This document shows positions 49,511-62,379 of a stretch of DNA of 64,000 nucleotides, one piece after another. The notes beneath the pieces are model-generated. The model worked only from the letters and a program-made list of their open reading frames with translations. It ran no database searches and was not told where the DNA came from. Made by a program: the position numbers and the translations under genes. Source of the DNA: Certhia americana (lineage: Eukaryota > Chordata > Aves > Passeriformes > Certhiidae). The stretch lies in assembly GCA_018697195.1 (NCBI GenBank), contig JAGMWU010000035.1:372001-436000 (forward strand). The letters run 5' to 3'. Each line of letters starts with the position of its first letter. Positions within the stretch are counted from its first letter, which is position 1.

Positions 49511-49593
49511 GAAGCTGCTAAGGTCCTAACATGGAATTGCTCTATACCAAAAAGTGAATTAATGCCAAACCGGGACGCTGAGCTAGAGTCCAG
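49511..49593 (+). other. Candidate exon, unassigned
   Basis: A long T run and gcctacag acceptor precede 83 nt that are open in one frame (EAAKVLTWNCSIPKSELMPN, then RDAELES), closed by a CAG|gtatgg donor. It lies just downstream of the CpG-rich block. I do not recognise the peptide. The same bases include GCCAAACCGGGACGCTGAGC, which vaguely resembles a retroviral primer-binding-site region, so it may instead be leader sequence of the adjoining LTR element. Confidence 0.25.
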
Positions 49594-52500
49594 GTATGGC
49601 ACTTTATCTTCAAAACAACATGGGAAGAATCAAATTATCCAAGTTAAAGAACGGAAGCCATTGATCTAGCTGGAAAGAACAGGGTATTTTTCCATGAAAG
49701 ATTTGCAGGCTTCTCCTTTCCCACTGCCGCCTTGCTGCTCTGTAGGGGAGAGATCTGCCACACTGCTCCAAAGCTGCCCCATCCCTTCTCCTGGCAGCCC
49801 TCCAGGCTCCATGGTGCCCTCACCCCTTCCCCACACCCTGCTGTGAGCTTTCCGTGTTTGCCCACACAGCACCCCCCTCACCCTCAGCAGGACCAGCAGC
49901 TTCCAGTTCCACACCAAAAGTGACAACAGAGAAGAGGGATTCCTGCTGAAACAGCAGTGATGGACCCAGTAACATCCCTGCAGTCAGTGCCACACTGCTG
50001 GGTGTGACACATTTCCTTCCATGCTAAGTGGGCACACTTGGGTGTTAGTTGTGCAACCATGGGTTCTGAGAAACTACTTAAAATAACCCCATTTGCTGGA
50101 TTTTTTTTTTTTTTTGTGAGGCAGGTATGTCCTAAACTCTCGATGAGTTAAGACATAGGATACACGAAGGTTTGGGGAGATTTACAAATAAAATAAAAAG
50201 GAAGTTAAAACTAATCAGAAACTAGGGCACAGGCAGGAAGAGCATAGGATTCCTGGCTCTTGGTCCAGCAGACAGGGTAGGTGATCTGGGTGTGTCTGTT
50301 GTGGAGAGTTTCTACAAACAGTTTTGCAAAATACAGCAGAAGTCCCCAACATTTATAAAACGTTTAGAAACAGCTTTTTGCACCAAATGAAAATATGTAT
50401 CCTACCCATGGTCAGGGGTTTTACGTACACATTTCTATGATCATCCCTTCAGATCCAGCTACCTCCAGTCCAAATTAATCTGTACTGCTCCTTGTCCAGA
50501 CCAGTCTGCATATTGTAAACTCAGATGCCAGTTTTAACTGTGAAAGAAAAATTTGACTTGCTGAGGAAAGAAGTCGAGTATGTATCTAAATAACACAACA
50601 AAACAAACTGCAGATGCTTCTCTGAAAACCATGTCAGACTAGAGATGCACATTTTTTGCTGAACACTTCATGTTTCAATTGGCAGCTCTAAGCTAAATTG
50701 CTCTGCATAACCCCAAAACAACACATATACAAAAGCATCAAAATTTCTTGCAGAAACCTTTTTTGAAAATGAGGGGATTTTTTCTTAAGACTCTGCATGA
50801 ATAGACTAAACATTTCTAGATTTTAAAGCATATACGAAAGTCAGATGTTGTCCACCTGTTAATCACTGAGGTCAGATATAAAAAAAAACAACAAATTGCT
50901 TCACACTCACATCTGAATTTTTGGTGTATGTATAAAAACTTCATTTTGTACAACTATTAGAGCAGTTCAGATTGAGCCAAACATTGAACTAAAGGAGTGG
51001 CTTTGTATTTTGTATTAACAGAAGATCATTTTCCGTATTTTGCTGGAAAATTCCAGCACAGCTGCAAGCAGCCTCTTTGGATGCAAAGTCTTCCCTTGCA
51101 TTCACCTCAGATTCCAGTGCTGCAACTCTCAAAAATGGGTTTTTAACTTCAGTAGGAGTTCAATAAGCATGTGCATTTGTTTGCATTTGCAGAGTAGATT
51201 GCAGCTGGGAAAAGATAAAAAAGGGGTAATTTTTTTGTTTTATGGGAGTAAATGAAAAAGATCGGTGCCATAGACAAGGATTTCATTAAGATGAAGGAAT
51301 TCCAGTTTTCCAAAGGGAAAATATTAAGCTTTGCTTGAAGATCTTTCATGAAACAATTTGTGTGGTCTTTATAATTTCAAACTCTTTAAGTGTGATAGTT
51401 GCAGAACTGTATGATTTTTGAACTTGTCTTGGAATTTGAGTTTTTCTTTAGCCTGTTTAAGCCCCAGATTCCATTCCAAATAAGTAAAGACAGTTTTTGA
51501 TCAAAAAGCTGTTGCACCAGTCTGTAATCTTCCAATGAAATCTATCAAAACTCTAACAATAGAGAGGAATCTGCCTAAAAGGAGACACTAAAACTTGACA
51601 ACCAAAAAAATGAGCTGCAATTATGTATCATTGTCTCATCCTCAGTGCATCTTCTAAAGCAGATATCCTCCAGAGCACATGTAGAGCAAGGTATGCATGT
51701 CAGCAAGTATTTCCATTACCCTAATGTACAACCAAAAAGTCTCACAGAGATGTTAAAATGCTGGAAGCAGCGGAAGAAAGCAAGACATTTTTCACATCAT
51801 GAAGTGATATAACCTGAATTAATAAAATCTAATTAAGAATTGGTTAAGATGGAGCAAACCCAACTTATTCAGATATTATTTTCCATGGTTTTAAAACTTC
51901 TTTTTTATGTAGTTAGTTTACTCTTAATATCTACCATCATTTTCTAGACCAGGAGTGGAAATGATCAGTTAATAGTGAAATCTTGTCTAACATTGTCAAA
52001 GGCTATGGAGTGGCATAGAACAGAAGACGATGTCTCAGAGCACATAATTTGGGTTATTTTTGAGGGAAAGATTCTTGTAAATGAACCCAGTATTATCTAT
52101 TTGTTATTAATGTTTTTCACTTGTATGTCAAAGCATCCCTAAAGGGAGTCAGGGTCCTTAGCAGGAGGCCTGCAGTTCTTTTGGAAATAAGAGAATCTTC
52201 ATCTGCAGGCAGAGTATTAGTTGGAAACACTGAAATGGAGGGCAATTATGAATAAACTGGTTTACTCCTCACACCTTCTAAAACCAAGAGGGGAACAATT
52301 AGAAACATTTCCAATAATTGACTGGAAAAACAGTGGAAACACTGAGAGAACTTTCATTTCACTGAAGCAGAAACTGGCATCTGACTACATGTCTAGGAAG
52401 AAGCCCCCCCCCCAGCAAAATCCCATTTTTTTTGTTTTCAATCAATTAGATATCATAGATGAGGTAGAGTAGACACAAGAATTTCTTATTTCTTATTCAG

Positions 52501-55500
52501 TTACAGGGCAAGAGGAAGACTATTTTCCCTGAAAAAAACAAGGAATAATTTTGATATTTATTTCTTTTATAAAGAGATAGATTTTGTATTCCATTGCAAG
52601 CAAAAAATAGACTTCTTAATAACTGTAAGCCTCTGAAAATTTTCACAGAAGTTTACACTTGGCTGATTGGAAGAATTACTAAAAACAAAGAAAGAGTGTT
52701 TTGCCCAAACATCTAGTCAGGATTTTTCTGAATTCTTCCTCAGCAGCATGTCACCTTGGTGTCATTGCCACCACTGCCATCACACACCCTCTAAATAACT
52801 GTATGTCGTACACTGGAGTATAAAGTTAGATTTCCCTGAAATTTTCAGCTGTCCATTGGTTTCACTGTGGATTTCTGAAGTGAGATGCTCATTTTCCTGA
52901 CTGTCATCTGAAGAGACATGGTGCTTTAATTGCTGATGAAAATGCACTGTCATAGTATTCTAGCCCATTTTTCTTTGTGTGCTTCTGTTATGGAATTCTC
53001 AGCATGTGAAATGCAAATCTCTATTAAAAGATAATTTTCCAATTTTTAGAGAATTTATCAGTCCTTTGAAGCTCCATGCATATTGGAATTGTTTTGGACA
53101 CAACTTCCCAAGATTTGAGCCCATTCTAGAGCTCAACTTTTTTTCATTGGGAGGGATTTTTGTTAGGTTACCATAGAAATGAGTGATGAAGCAGAAGCTG
53201 GCTCCTGGTGAATAAAACCCACAAAAAACCAACAGCAACCAAAACCTCCCCCATTAACCCCCGAAACACAAAGGTTTAGCAAGAATTCTTCAGAAGAGGA
53301 GAAACAGAAAATAATTTCTAACTTTTCCCTTAGGGTTACAGTGTGTATCATTAAATTGCATTGCATTTGGTTGTTGAAAACCATATATGTGTTCACACAA
53401 CCAGACAGCAGGGCTGTTGTGTAGGAATTAACATAGGAAGGGCTTTAATTACTAGGAGAAAAATAACTCAGAAACATCCAGTCCTTCAGACAAAACCCTT
53501 CTTTCCTTATTTACCCATTATGTAACATTCAGAGAATGCAAGATGTTCTATCGTATCTTGTGAAGAAACATCTGAAAGGACAGTTTTGCTGAGCTGACTT
53601 TGGTCTGAACTGGAAATACCAGTTCATTTGGACTTCTCTGTTAACTAAAAGGTCTCCAAGTAAAAAAAAAAAAATAATTGGTAGGTATCTTCTAACCATC
53701 AAGCTGGTACCAATACATTGACTTAAATATAATTAAAGCCTATGCCCAACAGCTGTGTTTGCAAAGCTGCTGAAGGTACAAAATATTATTCTTTTTTTAA
53801 AAGAAGGATGCTTACATCATCAATGTTTGGGCCAAAACACTCTGAATTCAGGATTACTTCAAGTTACATATTTTTTTTTTTCAATTATAAGGACAGTCCT
53901 TGGTTACTGTACTCAGGTCACACATAAGCTCCTACGCTGAAACACGCTGGTCCTTCCTAACATTTTGACACCTCAAATCAACACCTGTGACTTTGGTTTG
54001 TAGTTGCCTTTAGTTTCACAAGGTTAAAAACTGTATTTCTTGATTTCACTCTCTAAATCTCAGCATTTCCTTTCCACTTCCTTTTATCCAATGTCTTTAG
54101 CCTTTCAAGCCACCACCTCCAATTGTCTTCCCTCACTTCAGAGACTTCATCATTGTTGGTTGCTTATTATCTTGGCTGCCTTCAGCCCTCAAATCTCAAT
54201 TCCCCATCTGTTCTTCCAGTCATTGGGCTTTCAATACTCTTTTTGCTGTTTTAGCTTTTATAATCTTCTGGACTTCTTAGACCTATTACTTCAATTTATG
54301 TAAACTACTTCTATCCCTGATTTCTGTCTTTGCTTCATTCTTGTACCCCGGGCATCCTGACATTGTCACTAAGGCCTTATACTCTTGCTTAATCTCTCCA
54401 TTTCATTTATTCTTCACATGCTCCCAGCCCTCATTCTAAATTGAAAACACAGCTTTTTGCCACAGCATTTCAGAACTGCACTTCTTTATTTCCTACATCT
54501 TTGCAAAGGGGGCATCTGTATCTGTATTATTTATATGCAGAAGACATTTTGGTCATGCACGTTGTGTGACTACATAAAAATTGCATTGTTCTGTGCCTCC
54601 GCACCACCTCTGAGGGTTCCAGGATTCTGTGCGGTGAAAAAGCACCAGGGAATTTATTTAGAAGATCGTATTTTCCACTGACAGCTCATTCTGAGCTGAA
54701 GTGAGTGCCCACAACAGTGACATTTTTAGCTGTGATTCCAAATGAATATTTTTTTGTAGTAAAAGCCAACCTAACCCTAGTATTCCAAGGGCTGCTGTTA
54801 TATCCACTTTCTTTGGTTAATACTCGGCCCAGCCACATCTACCTCTAACCTGCCATTCAGCTCCAGACTAGTGGTTTCTTTGAATTTGTTATAGCCTGTG
54901 TGGCTGCAAAATGCTGAGCACCAGCCTCCACTAGTCTGCAATTGTCATTAAAACCTACCTAATATATCCTACAGACAGGAAGCTGAGGATTCTATGAAAA
55001 GCAGATACGCTCTTAGAGAGACAGATCCTGCCATCAGACAGTGCCTTAGGAGGAGCCTGGACTGCTTCCTACTGTTCTCCTCCCATTTGGACCAGTGGGC
55101 AGAGAATGAAGAGCCTTAGTAGGGGAAGATACAAAGTGTGTTCCTTGATGAGTAAGGATGAACTCCCTCAAGTGAGTTTTATTTTTCTTAATTGCCTGGT
55201 TTTGCCCAGAACGGAACAATAAACAGAACTTATCAATTGTAACATTAATGAAGTCCACGAAGGTTGGGATCAGACATTATCTGTTCAGTTATCAGAATCC
55301 CTGAATCCAATGCAAATATTTTGCAGAACAGAGATAGGGATTACAGTCATTGAGCTCATGACTTCCAAGACCTTGCTGCTAGGCTCTGCTCTCCTAGGCT
55401 TCCATCTCACCTCCTACACTCTCAGTGAATGCCATTTCTTTGCCCATGAAATGAGAGCTGCACCAGAAGACAGGATTTTTCACAAACCTGCTCACAAGAG

Positions 55501-56558
55501 AATAGCAGACAGCTCAACATGGCTCACAAGCTGCAGGTTTGCCATTGATTCATCATCAGAGAGAAACCTGTGGCCTTAGCTGGGATTGGTACAGAAACAA
55601 ACTGAGGAGCTGAACCAGTAGGCCATAAAACCATCTATGGGTGTTCTGGATAATCTTCACCTGAAGTTAAATTTTCAGCTATTTCCCCCACTAACACACA
55701 GTCCAATTTTGGTGCCAATCATATTTGTAATGAGCACATGCACACCTGCTTCATTTTCTCAGTTGGCTTCCTAGCAAATACCAGCACAGTGTGAAAAAAA
55801 ATTGGCCTTTATTGGAACTAACCAAAATGCTTGTTAGTAAAACATGTGAAATAACATCCAGTTTTCTAAAGATACTGTCATTCCTGTCAACATTTCTAGA
55901 ATCAGTTTAATTTTCCTGATAAATAAGTAGCCTGTGACCAAGGAGTCACATTTCTCTTTTGCTTGGTTAGCATAAAATGTGTAGAAAAAAGTCTCTTCAT
56001 CTCAGTTCCACCAGAACAACCTGACCAGGAGCTTACTTCAAAGAAAGAAGCCATTAAGGATTTCTAGGGGAAACCAGCCTTCTGTGATGGCTCATATCAA
56101 ACACGGCAGATATAAATACTCTACAGAGTCCTGTTTTACAGCAGCTGGTGTAAATGTCATGGCAACACATCCCTCAGTCTTTCTCTTTTTCCTAATTTGT
56201 TACTTTTCACTCATCCTGAGCGTTCCTGAAAATACATGTCTGAAAGCAAACCCTTAAAAACTTCAGTCACTACAAATCCCAGAAACTGACTCAGCTTCTT
56301 AAAAATGAGTACTACAAATATATTTGAAACAGAAATTTGAGAGGTTTCATAAAATCTAAAAATAGCAGGTGAAAGGCAGCTTCCCCCTGCCTTTCCCCCA
56401 GCTCTAGACCTTTCCTGATTGTCTAACAAATGCAAATCCTGAATGGAATATATCCTTAATCTTCTCTGAAAACCTTAAACATACTATGCCCTAATCTTAT
56501 TTGTGCATGTTCCCTGTTTTCCTTTCAGTCCTGTTCCTAAATAAAAGCTGAGTATTGG
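49594..56558. other. Intergenic, no gene recognised
   Basis: This is AT-rich sequence. I could not find a splice-bounded frame with family resemblance, an RNA gene or a clear mobile element. It has only short homopolymer runs. Confidence 0.5.
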
Positions 56559-56790
56559 GATATCAGATCAGACAGATATCAGGAAAAGGCTTTCCACCCA
56601 GAGGGTGGTTGGACACTGGAACAGGCTCCCCAGGGAAGCACCAAGCCTGGCAGTGTTCAAGAAGTGTTTGGACAATGCTCTCAGGCACATGCAGTGACTC
56701 TTGGGGATGGTGCTCTTCAGGGCCAGGAGTTGGACTCAATAATCTTGATGAGTCCCTTCCAACTGAGCACATTCCATGATTCTGTAACCT
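56559..56790 (+). mobile_element. CR1 retroposon 3' end, forward
   Basis: It carries the CR1 3' UTR series GGTTGGACACTGGAACAGGC, TCCCCAGGGAAGCACCAAGCC, GTTCAAGAAGTGTTTGGACA, GGGCCAGGAGTTGGACTCA, ATAATCTTGATGAGTCCCTTCC and the CATGATTCTGT end. It is a 5'-truncated copy of about 230 bp. Confidence 0.92.
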
Positions 56791-58189
56791 CCTCCCTCTA
56801 ATACGGAATCTATGCACTTCCAAGAAGTTGATACTTCCTTTTTTCGCTTTTAAAGAATTTTTTGCAATGTATTTTAATGAGAATGTTTCTGATGTTTACA
56901 GAGTATTTTTCCACCATCAGGGTCTAACACTGGTCTTGGAATTCAGTATACACTAAAGAAAAATTTCATCCTCCTGAGTCACTAGAATGTCTCAAGGTGC
57001 TAAGATTGGAAATGCAGAGGTGATAAGTAAATTCTTCAAATTGCAGTAAGATCCAAATTTGGGATTTGTTAATCAGAACTTGTTAATCATCCTCACCATA
57101 ATTCCACTTAAAAATGCACTTATTTGATGCTAGGATTATACATCTTGATCAAGACTTGTTCTGGGGTGACAATGGGGTGCCTGTGGGAGGGCACAGACAG
57201 ACTGCCTAGGTGTAATGAGGCTGAAGGAGGAACAACAATGTCCCTATTTATATACCCAGACCCTGCAGCATCTGAGCCATCTGCTGCTGAAACTGCAGAT
57301 CTGGACTGAAGAATGCCAGATTACCTCCCTTTTCTGTTATTCACACAGCACTTCTCTTCTAACATAACTTGCAGGCACTAGATCTATGCTCATTTCCTCT
57401 GTTAGAATCCCAGGGCAACTTTCCTGTCAGAAGGCACTTTGCAAGCTCAGAATAACGTTCACTGGTGGAATTATAGTCCTTAAAAGAACAAGCCTAACTG
57501 GATGAAACTGTAAAAGGAATTCCTTTGTTAACACAAAAGGGATCTAAATCTAGAGTTTTAGTTATAAAGAAATTGCATGGTAGAAGATAATAGCAGCACA
57601 GTATCTGTAGCACAGAGCAAGTGAAATGAAGCTCAGTAAATTGCTCCTGTGAGTGGCTTCAATGACACCAGTCAATTACTGGTATGAGAAAATTTTGCAC
57701 AGTTCAGCTCACAGTTCCAACGAAAATTAATTTGATTTAGAAGTGATCAGCAACACTTCTGAAATCTCCTGAGTGGTCTAGGCTTGAGCCCCAAGGAGCA
57801 CAAAGCATCATGGCACGGCCAACTTCTCAAAATGTCGCAAAATTGCTTAACAACACTCCATGTGGAAATTAGTATTGCAGAACATTACAAGACCTGTGCT
57901 AGATGAAGGACTCCTTGTGCAAAGATCAGATTTTTACCAACTATTTAAACTGATGGAATAAACAATGTGAAAATGTGGGGGGTTTTCCCCTAGAAAATAA
58001 CAGCCTCCTTAGTAGTGACTGAAAGCCTGTTACAGTCAATCACTGACTAAACAGGTTTGATTCCTCTGAATAATTTTACTCTCTGCTAACAGCAGCGATT
58101 CTTCTCCATTCTGTGGAGAAGAGAGGGAGCTGAGCCTTGCTTTGTTTCACAGAGTTGATTTTGCTGCCTTTAATAATGAAAAAACCAAA

Positions 58190-58318
58190 ATGTTTGCACA
58201 AGGTGGGACAGGACTGTGAGCAGCCCAGCCTAGTGGAAGCTGTCCCTACCCATGGCAAGGAGTTTGAAATAGAGGATTTTCAAGGTTCCTTCCATCTCAA
58301 ACCAGTCTGTGATTCCAC
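58190..58318 (+). mobile_element. CR1 retroposon 3' tail, forward, diverged
   Basis: The order TGGAAGCTGTCCCTACCCATGGCAAGGAG, then GATTTTCAAGGTTCCTTCCA and CAGTCTGTGATTCCA, follows the CR1 3' UTR (GTGTCCCTGCCCATGGCAGGGGG ... TTTAAGGTCCCTTCCAACCC ... TTCTATGATTC). It is an older copy than the one at 56.6 kb. Confidence 0.8.
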
Positions 58319-60759
58319 ATACTCAACAACTATGTTAAGCAGAGTATGTGAAACACATTTTTTCTAAATTATGTGTTTATTTTTTCTAAATTATGTACAT
58401 CTTTATGTTTACCTGTCCAGTCTGTACTATTGAGTATTCAGAATTTTTGCTGGAGGTTGCTACAAAATATGAGTTAGTCTGATAAAAATTTTAAGTAAAT
58501 AGTCCTCTAGAAATTTCTTTTTAATTTTTGTTTAAATGGAGGCAGGTATACCTGAAATATGCACAAAGTAATTACTTTAAAATCAGCCTAGGCATTCCAC
58601 TTATTAAGACTACACTACACAAAATGATCTCTCACTAGCTGCAGGAAAAAGTTCTCCTTGTCTGGTGTACTTTTGATGGCACAGATATGGCAAAAGAAAT
58701 TCTGCTGTTTCTTGTTCAAAACATCCTTTTTATGCAAAAAAAACCCAAACCCCAAAGAAACGAAGTTATGTCCAGCATGAAGTGAAAAAGAGGGCGTTGC
58801 CAGGGAGTGGCAGAGGAGAACCTATCTCTGCAGGGGCATTTCACAGACGCCTTATCACTGACAGGCACTAGAATACACCCCATTCCCGCTCTTTTACATG
58901 GACTGGAGTCCCCACATCAGCCAGCACAGATGTCCTACTCTGTCACATGTCAATACTGTGCTTGGGCACACACAGGGGGGAACAGAAAGCCATGGTGAAT
59001 TATTTGAATACTATTAAAATGTGATTCTGAAGTGGTGTTTGACAGCAAAACTTAGTGCTTTCAAAACAACTGGTTGGAAACTCCCTGCCAATGGACTGAT
59101 GTCTTTCTATCAAAAGTGCTGTCAAAGAAAGCACAAAAGTGCTGTCAAAGAAAGCACCCAGTTTGTCTCCAGCACCAATGCTTCCAGCCATCCAGCCTGG
59201 ATCAAAGCTTACTAGCAGGAAGGTTTGTGAGACAGAAAGATATTGCATGTGTTTGTCTGTGTGCCTGGTGGATGCTTTGCTTCTTGGCAGGGACTGCTGA
59301 AGAACAGAGCAGTCCTAGAGTTTTGACAATTCACTGCAAGGTGCTTGCACATTCTTGTTAGAGGTGGTGTGAAATGGCCTGGCAGGAGCAGCTGCACCTA
59401 TATTCTCTGTCTAAACAAAGACATGTGTTATTAATAACACCTAGGGCCCTGCAGTCCTTGCTCATCCCATATCATATTTACCCTTTACAATGTTCTGTCC
59501 GGTTTCATCTTTAACTTAAACCTCTATAGACAAGAAAACATGCTGGCTGCTGCTGGGTTTGCTTCTTGCATATACAGAGGAGGAATGAAAAACAACTGGA
59601 TACAAATAAAATGTTAAATGCCTGAAGAATGACTTTGCATAAGAAAAATTTTAAGGTTTAAAGATGTCTAAGTTTATATAACCTAGCTTTCAATATTGAT
59701 AATTTTGAAAACTTTTCCTCCTGTTTCTTCTTTTTCTGTTTATAAGACACAGGTTAATGCAACTTAAATCAAGAGTAAATCTTTTGCTTTGACCAAGGTG
59801 GCTAATGTGTAGCTAATAAATCCAGGGATGTACATAACTAATACAAGTGACTCTGTAAAATACTGTCCATGTTCATTTCTGTTTCAAACATCCTTTTTCG
59901 TTTCAAACTCGCATTTCACACCATAAGTACAGACACCAACTTTAAAAAATTTTGTAGAAACTGTAAAACTTGCCATTATTATCCCAGAAAGCACAGTAAG
60001 TGTTCAGTTTTTAGCCTCCAGTTATTAAAAGCAGATGTGCTTTCACATTTTTAAAGTGCTAAGCTTTGAATCAATGCAGGATAAGTCACACTGTTAGACT
60101 GGAAGACAAAGCAGTTGTGCTAGGGGTTCTGTAATATGAATGACAGGGGAAAAGGAAAGAGAACTGTCCACTGGTCTCATAGTAAAAAGACAAAGAGGAC
60201 AATGAACAACTCTATTAGATTTTTAAAGAAGAGATCTGGAGCTGTGGAACTAATGTATTCAGCACTTTGCACTGCACTGCTGGAAAGGCAGTAAATTTGG
60301 AAAGGTTTGAAGGCAAAGTGAGGAAGATCACCCATCTCTGTCCTATGCTTATTTTTTTCTAAGGTACCTGTTCCTACTGCTGTTGGCTGCAGTGTAGAGG
60401 GCTTTTCAACTTTTTGCAAGTTATCCACAAATGAAACAAGCTGCTGTGCAAACACAATTATCTAGCTGTGGCAGTTGTTGGAAACTGGAAATTCCGAGCT
60501 TGAAGGAACCTGCAGAGACTATTCAATGCAACCTTCTTCACACTGCTGGTAATAAGGGTAATTTGGGTTATCTATTTTAAAAAGTAATCCCCAGTTAGCA
60601 AGGTTTCAACACCAGTTTGGGTAGTTTGCTTTTCTCTTCTTGTACTCAAAAAGACTCGTCTCTAAATGATATAAAACTCATTTCCTTCAAATCGAGGCAA
60701 TTCCTACTCATCTTTCCTATAGTGGAAGAGAAGTGTGAATAAACTAAAAATGTGCTTAC
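58319..60759. other. No gene assigned; possible 3' part of the - strand gene
   Basis: No exon is called with confidence. A - strand frame of about 90 codons (60177-60455) starts next to an acceptor-like TTTGCACAG but resembles nothing I know, and its phase does not follow from the upstream candidate exon. A 23-bp tandem duplication lies at 59111-59156. Confidence 0.4.
59111..59156. repeat. 23-bp perfect tandem duplication
   Basis: The unit CAAAAGTGCTGTCAAAGAAA + GCA is present twice without a mismatch (59111-59133, 59134-59156). No coding function is apparent. Confidence 0.92.
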
Positions 60760-60824
60760 CTTTCAATTGAGTGTAAGGACAATCAAATGACAGGGAGGAT
60801 GTACTGCTGCTCTGACTTCCATAT
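60760..60824 (-). CDS. Low-confidence candidate tail exon, - strand
   Basis: The donor GAAAG|gtaagc is good, but the acceptor (agctgcag) has a poor pyrimidine tract. The 65 nt fit the phase left by the 62.1-kb candidate (phase 2 in, 1 out) and encode YGSQSSSTSSLSFDCPYTQL and K, a Ser-rich segment with a Tyr as in some receptor tails. Two upstream AGs in the same phase could lengthen it. Confidence 0.22.
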
Positions 60825-61516
60825 CTGCAGCTTCTGCTCATCAGGGCTTTCCTGATTTCCAGAGTTCTCCCTTTCCATTTATTTCCTGTCTCATTTCCAA
60901 ATCAGAGCCATAGAACATGTGCCTCTCAAGTTTTGCAATGCCATCTCCCCCATGGCTCCATCATTCCCATGAGCTACTTCCCTACTTGGCAGGCAGGGAA
61001 CTGCAGAGCTGTAGGGCCAAAAACCCCAATTTGTGAGAACCTGGGCTGTGTCAGTCCGGGTGCTGCTCAGGCTTCATTGACACAAGTAATTTCAAGCCCA
61101 CAGGTAGTTAGTTTACCTGCTAAGTACTCAGCATCTGCTCTTCTGGGACTGGCCACCCAAGGTAAACTTTTCAGTAATTGCAAACATCTTCAACAGTGCA
61201 ATAACCAACATGAAAATCAAATAACAAATATTAAATATTATTTCTAGCTTACAAGTTTGGTAAAAGCTTTGAAAAAAAATACAACCACTCTGAAAGCATT
61301 TTCAAAAGAAAAGTTATTCACAAAGAGGCTTGCAAACATCAATTAAAAAGCACTGTAAACATAGTTTATATGAATTATTACTCACAGATATTTGTTATTC
61401 TTATTTCCTCTGCATTCAACTAATGCTGTTTGTTGCCCAGGGCTCTAATATTTAAAAAAGCATTTAAGCACTTACAAAATCTCCATTAAATGAAAGAAAA
61501 AACAGAAAATGCACAT

Positions 61517-61533
61517 TAAAAAAAAAAAAAAAA
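61517..61533. repeat. Poly(A) run
   Basis: About 17 consecutive A on the + strand. No retroposon sequence that I can recognise precedes it, so it is listed as a simple repeat. Confidence 0.8.
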
Positions 61534-62095
61534 CATATAGGAAGCAGATTTAGCCAAACTCTCCCACCCTAAATAATATTGCTACACATAAAATTCATAC
61601 AATTACATCATTCTTAAACTCAGAGTCAATAACAGAAATGAAAAAGATATTGTTAATCTATGGAGCTGATGGAAAAAGAGATGAGCTTTCAAATATTCCT
61701 TTGCATTTTATTTCACAGAAGTCATCTGAAAATCTCTTCTTGAGTTTCATGAAGAAATTGCTTTTATTTGTAGAAAATGTCAGCTGGCACCTCAATTTGA
61801 AAGTGACATAGACTATTTTACTGTTACTGGGAAAAGTCGTACTGGTTTGAAGATTTACATAAAAACAGAATCTGTGCCTTCCTGCCAATTTACAGCTCTC
61901 AGGGTGGCGTCACTGCTGTGGGGCTTACACACTTCATGCTTTTTAATATATTTATCTTCACAGATAAATATAAGATAAGGACATATTACTGGTCTTGCCC
62001 TCCAGACCAGGAGCTCAGTCTCAGGAATAATGGTCACCTACCAAAGCTCACACAGGAGTATTCTGATGGAGCCATCTCAGAGACAATCCCCTTAC

Positions 62096-62213
62096 CTCTC
62101 TGCTCCTCTTGCCTGTACCAGGTTACTGCAGGGCAGCCCTTTGGCTGTGTGTCTTCTGGGCCCCAGATTACTCAGCTCCTGCTCAGCCAGAGCCCCACAG
62201 CACTTACTGGCTG
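62096..62213 (-). CDS. Low-confidence candidate tail exon, - strand
   Basis: It is 118 nt between a moderate acceptor (tcctcttag) and a gtaag donor. It is open in exactly the frame set by the 34-nt exon (phase 1 in, 2 out), encoding SKCCGALAEQELSNLGPRRH and more. No family resemblance is seen, and an open frame of 39 codons is not rare by chance. Confidence 0.25.
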
Positions 62214-62247
62214 CTAAGAGGACCTGGCACCAGTTAGTGTTCTTCAG

Positions 62248-62379
62248 TCAGGGGAAGAAACAGCGGAAGAGTGACTCTTCATTATTATTAAATTGATTTT
62301 AAACTTAAGAATCAGTTAAGCCCGGAAACCTGAATTTTATTGGATGATGCTGTCACTCTTCCGCTATTTCTTCCCCTGA
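62248..62379. repeat. 132-bp near-perfect inverted repeat (hairpin)
   Basis: The 28-base left arm (62248-62275, containing GGGGAAGAAACAGCGGAAGA) and right arm (62352-62379, containing TCTTCCGCTATTTCTTCCCC) are complementary at 27 of 28 positions. They are separated by 76 bases of AT-rich loop. It could be a small DNA-transposon-type MITE with terminal inverted repeats or a transcribed hairpin. No clear target-site duplication is visible. Confidence 0.85.

Noticed and set aside
60481..60530. Stretch resembling a reversed CR1 tail (GAAGGAACCTGCAGAGACT)
   Set aside because: The match is only partial, and neither the terminal ATTCTATGATT repeat nor the flanking CR1 blocks can be seen, so I do not call it.
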